Source: an uncultured Oscillospiraceae bacterium (lineage in GTDB: Bacteria; Bacillota; Clostridia; Oscillospirales; Oscillospiraceae). From it: a DNA stretch of 64,000 nt. A model generated the notes under the pieces. That model did not search any database. It had not been told where the DNA came from and worked only from the letters and a program-made list of their open reading frames with translations. Location of the stretch: NCBI GenBank assembly GCA_947588955.1, contig CANPYX010000006.1:1-64000 (forward strand), read 5' to 3'. Shown here in pieces: positions 41,434 to 50,100 of this stretch. Made by a program: the position numbers and the translations under genes. The stretch's first letter is position 1. Every line of letters starts with the position of its first letter.

Positions 41434-42777
41434 ATGGAAAAGATGAAGCTAAACAACAAGCGTACCGTACTTGTGGGGCTGGCGTTTTTGTCCATCTGCG
41501 CCTTCTGGCAGATGTATGACAACGTGGTGCCGCTGATTTTGCGCGAGACCTTCAACATGGACGAGTCCCTCACCGGCGCGATAATGGCGGCGGACAACAT
41601 TCTGGCGCTGTTTTTGCTTCCCTTCTTCGGCGGGCTTTCAGACAGGAGCCATTCAAAGCTGGGGCGGCGCACACCCTTCATAATCGTGGGTACGGTCCTG
41701 GCGGCGGTGCTCATGAACATACTGCCGATTCTTGACAACAGCTACTACGAGGCCGCGGCGCCCTACAAGCTCGTCTCCTTCGTCATTGTCCTGGGTCTTT
41801 TGCTGGTGTCCATGGGCATCTACCGCTCCCCCGCCGTGGCGCTCATGCCGGACGTGACGCCAAAGCCGCTGAGGTCAAAGGCCAACGCCATAATAAACCT
41901 CATGGGCGCTGTGGGCGGCATAATATATCTGGGGATCGCGGCGGTGCTCTATCCCACCAGCAAGACGGAGCTTTTGGACCACGTAAACTACCGCCCGCTT
42001 TTCATCGTTGTCGCCGCCATAATGCTTTTGGCGCTGGCGCTTCTGCTCATAACCATCCGCGAGCCAAAGCTTGCGGCGGAGAATCAGGAGCTTGAGAAGA
42101 AGCACCCGGAGTGGAACCTGGCGCGTGACGACGGCTCCGGCAACGAATCCCTGCCCGCGCCGGTGAAGCGTTCCCTGGGCTTTCTGCTGGCGTCCATTGC
42201 CCTCTGGTTCATCGGCTACAACGGCGTGACCACCTGGTTCACCACCTACATCGCCGAGGTCATGGGCGAGGGGCTGGGCGGCGCCTCCACCTGCCTCATG
42301 GTGGCGACGGGAGGAGCCATTATAAGCTACATACCCATCGGCGTCATCGCCTCAAAAATCGGGCGCAAAAAGACCATAATGGGTGGAATAATACTTCTTG
42401 CCGCCTGCTTTATGGCGGGGTTCGTGCTCACCACGGTATTCGACTCCATCAACGCCGTTATGTTTATCGCCTTCGCCCTGGTGGGACTTGCCTGGGCCGC
42501 CATAAACGTAAACTCCCTGCCCATGGTGGTGGAGATGTGCAAGGGCTCGGACGTGGGCAAATTCACCGGCTACTACTACACCGCCTCCATGCTGGCGCAG
42601 GTGATAACCCCCGTCATGGCGGGGACGCTCATGAAAAGAATAAGCTACAGGGTGCTCTTCCCCTATGCGGCGTTCTTTGTGGCGCTGAGCTTTGTGACGA
42701 TGCTTTTCGTCAGGCACGGCGACGTGAAGGCTGAGCCCAAAAAGGGGCTGGAGGCATTTGAGGACATGGACGACTGA
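41434..42777 (+). CDS. MFS sugar transporter (GPH/SLC45-like)
   Basis: 447 aa, about 12 membrane segments. The segment ALFLLPFFGGLSDRSHSKLGRRTPFIIVGT shows the D-R-x-x-x-x-x-G-R-R motif of the major facilitator superfamily, in the form typical of GPH/SLC45 sugar carriers. Its second half has the matching SKIGRKKTIMGG. The sugar is unknown; sucrose or maltose-type glucosides are carried by relatives. GGAGG lies before ATG 41434. The next gene starts 17 nt after its stop, so a two-gene transcript is likely. Confidence 0.85.
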   Translation: MEKMKLNNKRTVLVGLAFLSICAFWQMYDNVVPLILRETFNMDESLTGAIMAADNILALFLLPFFGGLSDRSHSKLGRRTPFIIVGTVLAAVLMNILPILDNSYYEAAAPYKLVSFVIVLGLLLVSMGIYRSPAVALMPDVTPKPLRSKANAIINLMGAVGGIIYLGIAAVLYPTSKTELLDHVNYRPLFIVVAAIMLLALALLLITIREPKLAAENQELEKKHPEWNLARDDGSGNESLPAPVKRSLGFLLASIALWFIGYNGVTTWFTTYIAEVMGEGLGGASTCLMVATGGAIISYIPIGVIASKIGRKKTIMGGIILLAACFMAGFVLTTVFDSINAVMFIAFALVGLAWAAINVNSLPMVVEMCKGSDVGKFTGYYYTASMLAQVITPVMAGTLMKRISYRVLFPYAAFFVALSFVTMLFVRHGDVKAEPKKGLEAFEDMDD

Positions 42778-42796
42778 GGAACAGGAGGGGTTTAAA

Positions 42797-43636
42797 ATGA
42801 AGGCGTTTCCAAAGGCTGTCATATCCGTCACCGCGGTTGCGGCTGTGGCGGCGGGACTTTACACCGCGGCTCTGGCGCCCAGGAGGAACCAGCCCGGCTG
42901 GGAGGAGTTTTCCGGTCACAGGTTTGCCCACCGGGGACTCCACGATTCGGAGGACGGGCGTCCCGAAAATTCCCTCTCCGCCTTCCGCGCCGCCGTGGAG
43001 CACGGCTTCGGGGCGGAGCTGGACGTACACCTCATAAGCGACGGCTCCCTTGCCGTTGTGCACGACAGCGACCTTACGCGCGTCACGGGCCTCACCGCCA
43101 CGGTGGAGGATTTGACGGCGGAGGAGCTGAGGCTCTACCCTCTCAAGGACTCTGGCGAGCAGATACCGCTCCTTGAGGAGGTTTTGGCTCTCTTTGAGGA
43201 AAAGCAACCGCTGATAATCGAGCTCAAGACCTCCGGCGGGAACGCCAACGCCCTCACCGACGCGGTGATGGAGCGGCTTGACGGCTACAAGGGCATATAC
43301 TGCATCGAATCCTTCGACCCGGCGGTGCTCTTGCGCCTCAAGGAGCGTTACCCCCACGTGATCCGCGGTCAGCTGAGCGAAAACTTCCTCCGCTCCGCCC
43401 CCTCCTCCCTGTCAAGGCCCCTTCGGGCGGTGATGGCGAACCTTCTCACCACCTTCATCACAAAGCCGGACTTCATAGCCTACAACTGGGTCGACCGGGA
43501 CCAGCCCAGCCTTCGCGCCATGAAAAAGCTCTACAACGTCCACGAGGTCAGCTGGACCGTCCGCGACCCGGATCTCATGAAAACCCTGGAATCCCAAGGC
43601 GTCACCCCGATTTTTGAAAGCTTTATACCTAATTAA
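42797..43636 (+). CDS. Membrane-anchored glycerophosphodiester phosphodiesterase
   Basis: 279 aa. A hydrophobic N-terminus (about 6-26) is a signal anchor. The GDPD catalytic set follows: AHRGLHDSEDGRPENSLSAF gives His, Arg, Glu and Asn, AELDVHLISDG the metal Glu and Asp, and VVHDSDLTRVTG the second His. LIIELKT and SWTVRDPDLM are later barrel strands. It hydrolyses glycerophosphodiesters to glycerol-3-phosphate, or degrades teichoic-acid or lipid headgroups outside the cell. ACAGGAGGGG precedes ATG 42797; the longer frame overlaps the transporter gene. Confidence 0.9.
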   Translation: MKAFPKAVISVTAVAAVAAGLYTAALAPRRNQPGWEEFSGHRFAHRGLHDSEDGRPENSLSAFRAAVEHGFGAELDVHLISDGSLAVVHDSDLTRVTGLTATVEDLTAEELRLYPLKDSGEQIPLLEEVLALFEEKQPLIIELKTSGGNANALTDAVMERLDGYKGIYCIESFDPAVLLRLKERYPHVIRGQLSENFLRSAPSSLSRPLRAVMANLLTTFITKPDFIAYNWVDRDQPSLRAMKKLYNVHEVSWTVRDPDLMKTLESQGVTPIFESFIPN

Positions 43637-43637
43637 T

Positions 43638-43697
43638 AAAGGGGAACGTTCAGAAAAAATCCGTGAATTCTGCGGAATTCACGGATTTTTTCCTGCC
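43638..43697 (-). repeat. R2 partial copy 5 (minus orientation), fused to R1
   Basis: GGGGAACGTTC is followed by a perfect 17-bp H3 stem, AAAAAATCCGTGAATTC/GAATTCACGGATTTTTT, with loop TGCG, then CCTGCCG, all matching the R2 order. H4 is missing. R1 sequence follows at once. Confidence 0.75.
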
Positions 43698-43742
43698 GTC
43701 GTCCTCACTCGGACCGCTTTACCTCGCCCCGCTCAAGCGCGG
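43698..43742 (-). repeat. R1 partial copy e (minus orientation)
   Basis: Read on the minus strand: GCGCTTGAGC, GGGGCGAGGTAAAGCG, a divergent stretch, then GACGAC. This is the 3' half of R1, inside the R2 remnant. Confidence 0.6.
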
Positions 43743-43776
43743 GATTAATATAAGAAATCGCAAAGGATTTGATGTT

Positions 43777-44436
43777 GTGGATAAATTTACGGAAATAAAA
43801 AAGTTATTTGAATCAGGAGAAAACAAAGAAAACGCAGCCGCGATGTCGAAATATATGAGAAATATGTTTGACTTTTACGGTCTGCCCGCTCCCGCGAGGA
43901 AGGAGGCTTACGGCGATTTTATCAAATCGGAAAAGAAGTCGAAAGCGATAGATTGGGATTTTTTAGATAAATGTTATGATGATAACCACAGGGAATTTCA
44001 ATATTTGGTCTATGATTACCTTCTCGCGCTGAAAAGATATGTTTCTTTTGGAGACCTGCCAAAAATCAAGGCTTATATCACCACCAAATCCTGGTGGGAT
44101 ACGGTGGATTTTCTATGCAGAGTGATCGGAGATGTGGGGTTAAGAGATGCGAGAGTTAAAGCCCTTATGATCGATTGGTCAAAAAGCGAAAACATTTGGG
44201 TCAAAAGGACAGCGATAGAGCATCAGCTTGGGTTAAAGGATAAAACTGACACTCAATTATTGGAGCAGATCATAGTAAATTGTTTTGGCAGCGACGAGTT
44301 TTTTGTAAACAAAGCGATCGGCTGGGCATTGAGAGACTATTCAAAAGCCGACCCGGAATTTGTAAGAGCCTTTGTTAATAAGCACAAGGGCAAAATGAAT
44401 AGCCTAAGTATCAAAGAAGCAAGCAAGTATATTTAG
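43777..44436 (+). CDS. AlkD-like DNA alkylation repair protein
   Basis: 219 aa. An all-helical HEAT-like protein: the segment TTKSWWDTVDFLCRVIGD has the W-W-D-T-V-D motif of AlkD, and the C-terminus FVNKAIGWALRDYSKADPEFVRAFVNKH is the closing helical pair. AlkD removes 3-methyladenine and 7-methylguanine. The frame opens at 43663 inside a repeat; GTG 43777, 9 nt after AAAGGA, begins the family-like part. The gene is clearly AT-richer (many TTT, AAA and GAA codons) than its GC-rich neighbours, which suggests transfer. Confidence 0.85.
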   Translation: MDKFTEIKKLFESGENKENAAAMSKYMRNMFDFYGLPAPARKEAYGDFIKSEKKSKAIDWDFLDKCYDDNHREFQYLVYDYLLALKRYVSFGDLPKIKAYITTKSWWDTVDFLCRVIGDVGLRDARVKALMIDWSKSENIWVKRTAIEHQLGLKDKTDTQLLEQIIVNCFGSDEFFVNKAIGWALRDYSKADPEFVRAFVNKHKGKMNSLSIKEASKYI

Positions 44437-44497
44437 AATTTGGCGGCCACATTTCAGACCGTCAAAATACCCAATTTAAACCCGTTCCCCCGTCGCT

Positions 44498-44831
44498 GTG
44501 CTGCCGTCGCAGCTCTCCGGGGGTGTCTCCAGTAGGGGGCCGCTCGTCGTCGCTGAAATCGCTTTACTTCAAGCTCCCTTCGGTCGCTTTCAGGCGCGGA
44601 TTTCGCTCCTCCTCTCCCCACCGAACTTCGTTCGGCGGGGTCCCCAAAGGGTCCAGGGCCCGAAGGCCCTGGTCGTTTTTAAAAGGGGAGTCCAGAGGGG
44701 GAAAATCGAAATCCCCCTCTGGTCGCTTTTCTCTCCTTTGTTTCTTTCCTCTCTTTTGGCGAATCCAAAAGAGAGGAAAGAAAATCCCCCGCCATTTAAT
44801 GGCGGAACCATTATAAAAAGCCAAGCGGCTT
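44498..44831 (+). repeat. R3 repeat, copy 1, interrupted by R1
   Basis: It starts GCTGCCGTCGCAGC, then CTCC and AGGGGGCCGC. R1 (copy d) then intervenes, and R3 resumes with CCAGGGCC/GGCCCTGG, GGTCGTTTTTAAAAGGGG, CAGAGGGGG/CCCCCTCTG, an 18-19 bp stem TTCTTTCCTCTCTTTTGG/CCAAAAGAGAGGAAAGAA, CCGCCATTTAATGGCGG and TTATAAAAAGCC. It fills the 44437-44884 gap; the short frames across it are not genes. Confidence 0.8.
44543..44645 (-). repeat. R1 two-hairpin repeat, copy d (minus orientation, inside R3)
   Basis: On the minus strand: GGGGACCCC, hairpin CCGAAC/GTTCGG, GGGGAGAGGAGGAGCG, AAATC, GCGCCTGA, a weak second hairpin, then AAAGCGATTTCAGCGACGACG. Here GAAATC pairs with GATTTC, whereas copy a has GAAGTC with GACTTC, a matched double change. 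Confidence 0.8.
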
Positions 44832-44884
44832 CGGAGCACTAAATTTTTGTTGAAATTGACGAAGCATTTTTAATTATTTTTTGC

Positions 44885-44912
44885 TTGACAATACAAAAAT
44901 TTGTGGTATAAT
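44885..44912 (+). promoter_or_regulatory. Consensus promoter with no sense gene (antisense to DUF2264)
   Basis: TTGACA, 16 nt, TATAAT: both hexamers are perfect. Transcription would start near 44919 on the plus strand and run into the 3' end of the minus-strand DUF2264 gene. Confidence 0.65.
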
Positions 44913-44923
44913 GCACTTATAAA

Positions 44924-46033
44924 TCAAAGCACGTCCCTTTCTCCCGCCCAAACGCGCTTTTGCGTCCAGGGAAGATCGGGCTCTGCCCAGAATCGGTCCC
45001 CCGCCGGCAGTCCCAGCGGCAAAAACACCGTCTCGCAGAGGTAAAGACTTCCCGTGCTTATATAAAAATCCGCCAGCCCCGGCTGAAAGCCCGTAACACC
45101 CGGCAGGAGCCAGCCGTTTTTGTCGTATATTTCCCCCTGGTGGACGCGCTTTATGACGGCTGTGAGGGCGGAGCGGACCTGAGAGGGCGGCAGGCTGTCC
45201 GGCAGAAAGCCCTCCAGCGCCGCCTGCGCCAGGAGGTGGAACGCGCCGTAACGGTAGGTGGAGGACCTGCCGATTATCGGATAGGAGCCGTCGGGCATTA
45301 TGAGCCGCTCCAATATTTCGGCGCACCTTTTTGCCCTTGCAAGTTCGGTTTCATACATCTGAGCGTACTTATCCTCGCTTCTAAGCTCCCTGAGTATGTC
45401 CGTCATCATGGGGTGTATGACGAAGGAGTTGTAGTAATCCGTGTGAAAAAGCTCCCCGTCGCTGTATAGTCCGTCGCCCACATACCAGCCCATAAAGGCG
45501 TCCAGCGCCCGGTCCACGGGGGCGAGGTCCCAATCCTCGCCGGCGATTTTCAAAAAGATCTCTATCATTGCGGAGAAAAAGAGCCAGTTTGAGCTGTAGG
45601 GCGTGAATTTGCGCGTTGATCTCAACGCCCCAACCAGTTTTTTTCGCGTGTCCTCAGGAAGGTCAAAATAGAGCGCCTTGGGCGCCCGGACTATGGCGTG
45701 GGCAAGGAACGCGGCGTCCACCAAGGACTGCCCGTAGCCCTCGGTGAAGTTCATCAGGTCCTCACCCTCCGGGTCCACGGCGTTTGCAAGGCATTTTCGG
45801 ACTGTGGCGAGATATTCCCGCCGCGTCACTTCCTCGTCACCCGAAAGCTCCGCCCCCAGCCAGGGCGCCATTCCGCAGAGCGTGCGCCCAAAGGCCTCAA
45901 GGCAGGCGTACATCGCCCTGTCCGGGTGGAAATCCACGGGGATAGTGGCGGCGAGCCGCTTTTCCGACAGCGCAGACAGCACCGGGTCCGCGGTTTTCAG
46001 CATCGTTTTAAGCCAAAGCTCACGTGTCACCAC
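44924..46033 (-). CDS. DUF2264 family protein
   Basis: 369 aa, no signal peptide. Helix-rich and Trp/Tyr-rich: MNFTEGYGQSLVDAAFLAHAI, SSNWLFFSAMIEIF, DGLYSDGELFHTDYYNSFVIHPMM and GSYPIIGRSSTYRYGAFH fit the DUF2264 pattern, an (alpha/alpha) toroid often found with polysaccharide lyases and hydrolases. A role in uronate or pectin-derived glycan breakdown is inferred from the GH88-type gene it overlaps. The start is one of two adjacent GTG codons overlapping the GH88 stop. Confidence 0.8.
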   Translation of the reverse strand: MVTRELWLKTMLKTADPVLSALSEKRLAATIPVDFHPDRAMYACLEAFGRTLCGMAPWLGAELSGDEEVTRREYLATVRKCLANAVDPEGEDLMNFTEGYGQSLVDAAFLAHAIVRAPKALYFDLPEDTRKKLVGALRSTRKFTPYSSNWLFFSAMIEIFLKIAGEDWDLAPVDRALDAFMGWYVGDGLYSDGELFHTDYYNSFVIHPMMTDILRELRSEDKYAQMYETELARAKRCAEILERLIMPDGSYPIIGRSSTYRYGAFHLLAQAALEGFLPDSLPPSQVRSALTAVIKRVHQGEIYDKNGWLLPGVTGFQPGLADFYISTGSLYLCETVFLPLGLPAGDRFWAEPDLPWTQKRVWAGERDVL

Positions 46034-47127
46034 AGCCGTATTCCCCCTCCCGCGAGGCGCAGAACCGCCTCGGTGAAGAAGTAGTCGGCGTATATGAGGT
46101 GGTGGTTGTGGCGCTTGTCATTGTAGCTCACGGAGCACCGGGTTATCATGCCGTCTCGCTCCGGGTCGAGGTCACATCGTTCCTCGGCGAGGAAGGCGAC
46201 AAGCCCCTCGGCAAAATCACGGTATTTCACCTCGCCGGTGAGCTCCGCAAGCTCCAAAAGCCCGCAGGCGGCGATGGCGGCGGCGCTGTCGTCCTCGTAA
46301 TCAACGTCCTTCGGCTGTGAAAAGTCGGCGGGGACGCGGTATCTCCTGCCCTCCATGCCGTTTTTAAAGCTCTCGGCGGCGGTTTTGGCGGCGGCGAGGT
46401 ATTCGCCCTTCCCGGTGTGGAAATATGACAGGGCAAAGCCGTAGACCGCCCAGGCACAGCCTCGCGTCCACCTGCTCCCCTGCCCCATTCCCTGTCCGCC
46501 CAGCTCGCCTGTGTACCTGCCCGTTGACGGGTCGAACACGGCTATGTGCCTAACGGAGCCGTCGGGACGGATAAAATACCTCGCCGCTGTGCCGGCGTGG
46601 AGCATGGCGACAGCTCTGAACCTGGGGTCGCCCGTGAGCTCCGACGCCTTATAGAGAAGCGGCAGATTCATCATGCAGTCGATGATGGCAATTCCCGCCT
46701 TCTTACCGCCCTCGTCGTTCCAGGCGCGGATAAAATTCCCGTTGGGGTTGAGCCTCCCCGCCAGATTCGCGGCGGCGAGGAGAAGGCGGTTTTTGGAATC
46801 AATGGAGCCTGTGAGGGCGAGGCTCGCCCCGGAGGTCAGCAGCCACTTAAAGCCGCTGTCGTGGTCCATTCCCATGTAGTCGGTCAGCGACCTGTCGAGC
46901 TTGTACTCCACCTCTTGGGCGCACTCCCGCAAAAGGTCGTCGGGGCGCCGGGAGTAGAGCTGCCAAAGCTGTCCCGCCCAGAAGCCGTTTGTCCACCAGG
47001 ATATGTTTTTCTCCGACTGGTCGTCAAAGACGCCGTTTTCGGCGATATACGGTATCCTGCCCACGTTCCTGGCGGCGGACGCCAGGGTCTTCACGTATAT
47101 TTTATCGGCAAGGAGGTCCCAATTCAT
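46027..47127 (-). CDS. GH88/GH105-type unsaturated glucuronyl hydrolase
   Basis: 366 aa. An (alpha/alpha)6 barrel with SWWTNGFWAGQLWQLY near residue 45, GMDHDSGFKWLLTSG near 86, IIDCMMNLPLLYKASELTGD with a catalytic-type Asp near 143, and GQGSRWTRGCAWAVYGFA near 207. These match unsaturated beta-glucuronyl hydrolases, which release 4,5-unsaturated uronate from lyase-made disaccharides. No signal peptide, so cytoplasmic. Its ATG overlaps the dnaE stop by 4 nt, so the longer frame reaching into dnaE is rejected. It is coupled to DUF2264 downstream. Confidence 0.88.
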   Translation of the reverse strand: MNWDLLADKIYVKTLASAARNVGRIPYIAENGVFDDQSEKNISWWTNGFWAGQLWQLYSRRPDDLLRECAQEVEYKLDRSLTDYMGMDHDSGFKWLLTSGASLALTGSIDSKNRLLLAAANLAGRLNPNGNFIRAWNDEGGKKAGIAIIDCMMNLPLLYKASELTGDPRFRAVAMLHAGTAARYFIRPDGSVRHIAVFDPSTGRYTGELGGQGMGQGSRWTRGCAWAVYGFALSYFHTGKGEYLAAAKTAAESFKNGMEGRRYRVPADFSQPKDVDYEDDSAAAIAACGLLELAELTGEVKYRDFAEGLVAFLAEERCDLDPERDGMITRCSVSYNDKRHNHHLIYADYFFTEAVLRLAGGGIRLW

Positions 47128-50100
47128 TTTATTACCACGTTCTCCTCTCCCAAAAGCTCCCTGAGCTCGCGCACCAGCACCGGATGTATCACGCACTCCG
47201 CGCCCACGCGCTTTTTTGTGTCGGCAAAGTATACAACCATCTGCCGGTCCCCAGGGAACATATTTAAGACGAGCTTTATTCTTTCGTATTCGGGGCAATC
47301 CCTTGTGGGAAGGCGTATATAGAGCTTCTGACCCTCCGCCGCCCTCTCCTCCGGGGTTTCCGGCGCGCCTGTATCGGAAAGCGGGCGAAGGGAATTCACC
47401 ACCGCCTGCGGGGCCTTACCATCGCGAATGGAGAGGCGCGCCCTGACTATAACAAGGCTCCCCTCGCGAATGTATATACCTGAGGCGTCCAGAACGCTTT
47501 GGAACGCCAAAAGCTCCATGCTCCCGGTGCCGTCGTCCAGCGTCACGTATGACATGAGCCCGCCGTTTTTCGTCGCCTTTGTCTTTGCCGCCGTGATAAC
47601 TCCGGCAAGGGTGAGCTCCTGGTTGTCGGCGTATGTGTGCGTCTCCCTGTCCTCGGCGTAATCGGAGAGGATACCGCCGACGCTCACCGCACCCAGGCGG
47701 CGGACGGTGTTCCTGTAGCCGTCCATGGGGTGACCGGAGAGGTACAGTCCCGTGACCTCCCGCTCCATGCTCATCCGCTCCATGGCGGAATACTCCTCCA
47801 CATCCGGGAGCGGCACGGCGGTGACGGAGGAGCTTTGGCTGTCGTCTCCCAGGGAGCCGAAAAGGTCCATCTGCCCCTCCAGGTTGCGCCGGCGGCTGTC
47901 GGCTATGGAGTCCACCGTCTGCCCCACCACGCGCATGAGCTGCGCGCGCTTCACGCCCATGGAGTCAAAGGCTCCGGCCTTTATAAGGCTCTCCACGGCG
48001 CGGGTGTTCATCTCCGCGCCGTACAGCCGCTCGCAGAAATCGTGGAAGGAGGTAAATTTCCCGCCGGAGGCCCGCTCGGCGACTACGTTGTCAATGAACT
48101 TGCTGCCGATGTTCTTCACCGCCACGAGCCCGTAGCGGATGTTCTCCCCCTCCACGGTAAAGCGGTTGAAGGAGGCGTTTATATCCGGCGGCAGGACCCT
48201 TATGCCCATGCTCAGGCACTCGGCGGTGTAATCCGCCACCTTCTCCGGTATGCCCAGCACCGAGCTCATCAGCGCCGCCATATACTGCCGCGGGTAGTGG
48301 CGCTTCAAATACGCCGTCTGATAGGCGATTATGGCGTAGCACACCGAGTGGGCCTTGTTGAAGGCGTAGTTGGCAAAGTCGGTGATCTCGTCGTATATGC
48401 TCATGGCGACGGCGGCGGGAACGCCGTTTGCCACGGCGCCGGGGATATTCCTGGCTGGGTCGCCGTTTACAAAGGTCTCCCGCTCCTTTTGAATCTCCGC
48501 CATCTTCTTTTTTGACATCGCCCTACGTATCATATCCGCCTGCCCCAGGGAGAAGCCGGCAAGGCGCCTGAATATCTCGATGACCTGCTCCTGATAGAGT
48601 ATGCAGCCGTAAGTGACGTTGAGTATTGGCTCCAGGGACGGGTGCTTGTAGGTTATCTTCTCCGGGTTCACGGCGCACTCCAAAAAGCGGGGAATGGAGT
48701 CCATGGGTCCCGGACGGTAGAGGGCGACGACGGAGGAAATATCCTCGATGCTCTTTGCCTTCATCCCCACGGCAACGCCCGTCATGCCCGCGGACTCAAG
48801 CTGAAATACGCCCGATGTCTTTCCGGCTGCCAGCATGTCGTAGGTGGGCTTGTCGTCGTCGGGTATCTTGGATATGTCAAAGTCCGGGTCGATCTTTCGT
48901 ATATCCTCCACCGCGTCGTTTATCACCGTAAGGTTCCGCAGTCCCAAAAAGTCCATCTTGAGAAGCCCCAGCTCCTCGATGGTGGTCATGGTGTACTGTG
49001 TGGCGATGGTGTTGTCCTTTTTTGAAAGCGCCAGGGGCACGTAGGTGTCCACCGGGTCCTTTGTTATGACCACCCCGGCGGCGTGGGTGCCGTAGTCCTT
49101 GGGCATATCCTCAATGGACATGGCGGTCTCGATGACCTCCCTGTACCTGGGGTCCCTGTCCATCAGATCGCGGAGCTGCTGGGAGGTGCGCACGGCGTCG
49201 GCAATGTGCATTTTTGGGTCGTCGGGCATCGTCTTGGCAAGCTCGTTTTCCTCGGCGAAGGTGAGCCCTATCACCTTTGACACAGACCGGACGGCGTTTT
49301 TTGCCTTGAGGGTGTTGAAGGTGATTATCTGCGCCACGTGGTCCGCGCCGTACTTGCGCTTTACGTAGTCAAGCACCTCACCCCTCCGGCGCTCGCAGAA
49401 GTCCATATCTATATCAGGCATGGACACGCGCTCCGGGTTTAAAAACCTCTCAAAAAAGAGGCTGTATTTTATGGGGTCCACGTCGGTTATCTCAAGGCAG
49501 TAGCTCACCACGCTCCCCGCCGCGCTGCCGCGCCCCGGTCCCACGGGTATGCCGCTCCGCTTGGCGTAGAGCACGAAGTCCTGGACGATGAGGAAGTAGT
49601 CGGTAAAGCCCATGCGGTCGATCATGTCGAGCTCATAGCGCAGCTGCTTCATGACCTCTGGTCTTGTGCCGTATCGCTTCTTAAATCCCTCAAGGCACTG
49701 CTTTTCCAGGTACTCCTTGGACGTAAAGCCCTCCGGCACCTTGAATTCCGGCAGGTGGTAGTGGTTGAACTCAAACTCCAAATTGCACCTGTCCGCGATC
49801 TCCGCGGTGTTGTCCGCGGCCTGCGGGAGGTCCGGGAAGAGGGCGCGCATCTCCTCCTCGCTCTTTAAATAGAGCCCGTCGCCCTGGAATTTCATGCGGT
49901 TGGGGTCGTCCAGCGTCTTGCCGGTCTGTATGCACATGAGTACGTCCTGGGCGTGGGCGTCCTCCCGCTTTAAATAGTGTACGTCGTTTGTGAGGACAAG
50001 GGGTATCCCCGTCTCCTTGGAGAGCCTGATGAGCCCGTTTGCGGCTGTGCGCTCGTCGGGTATACCGTGGTCCTGTATCTCAAGGTAGTAGTTGCCCTTG

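Noticed and set aside
44523..44842. Several overlapping frames in both directions.
   Set aside because: They fall in the R3/R1 repeat composite and differ between copies by frameshifts.
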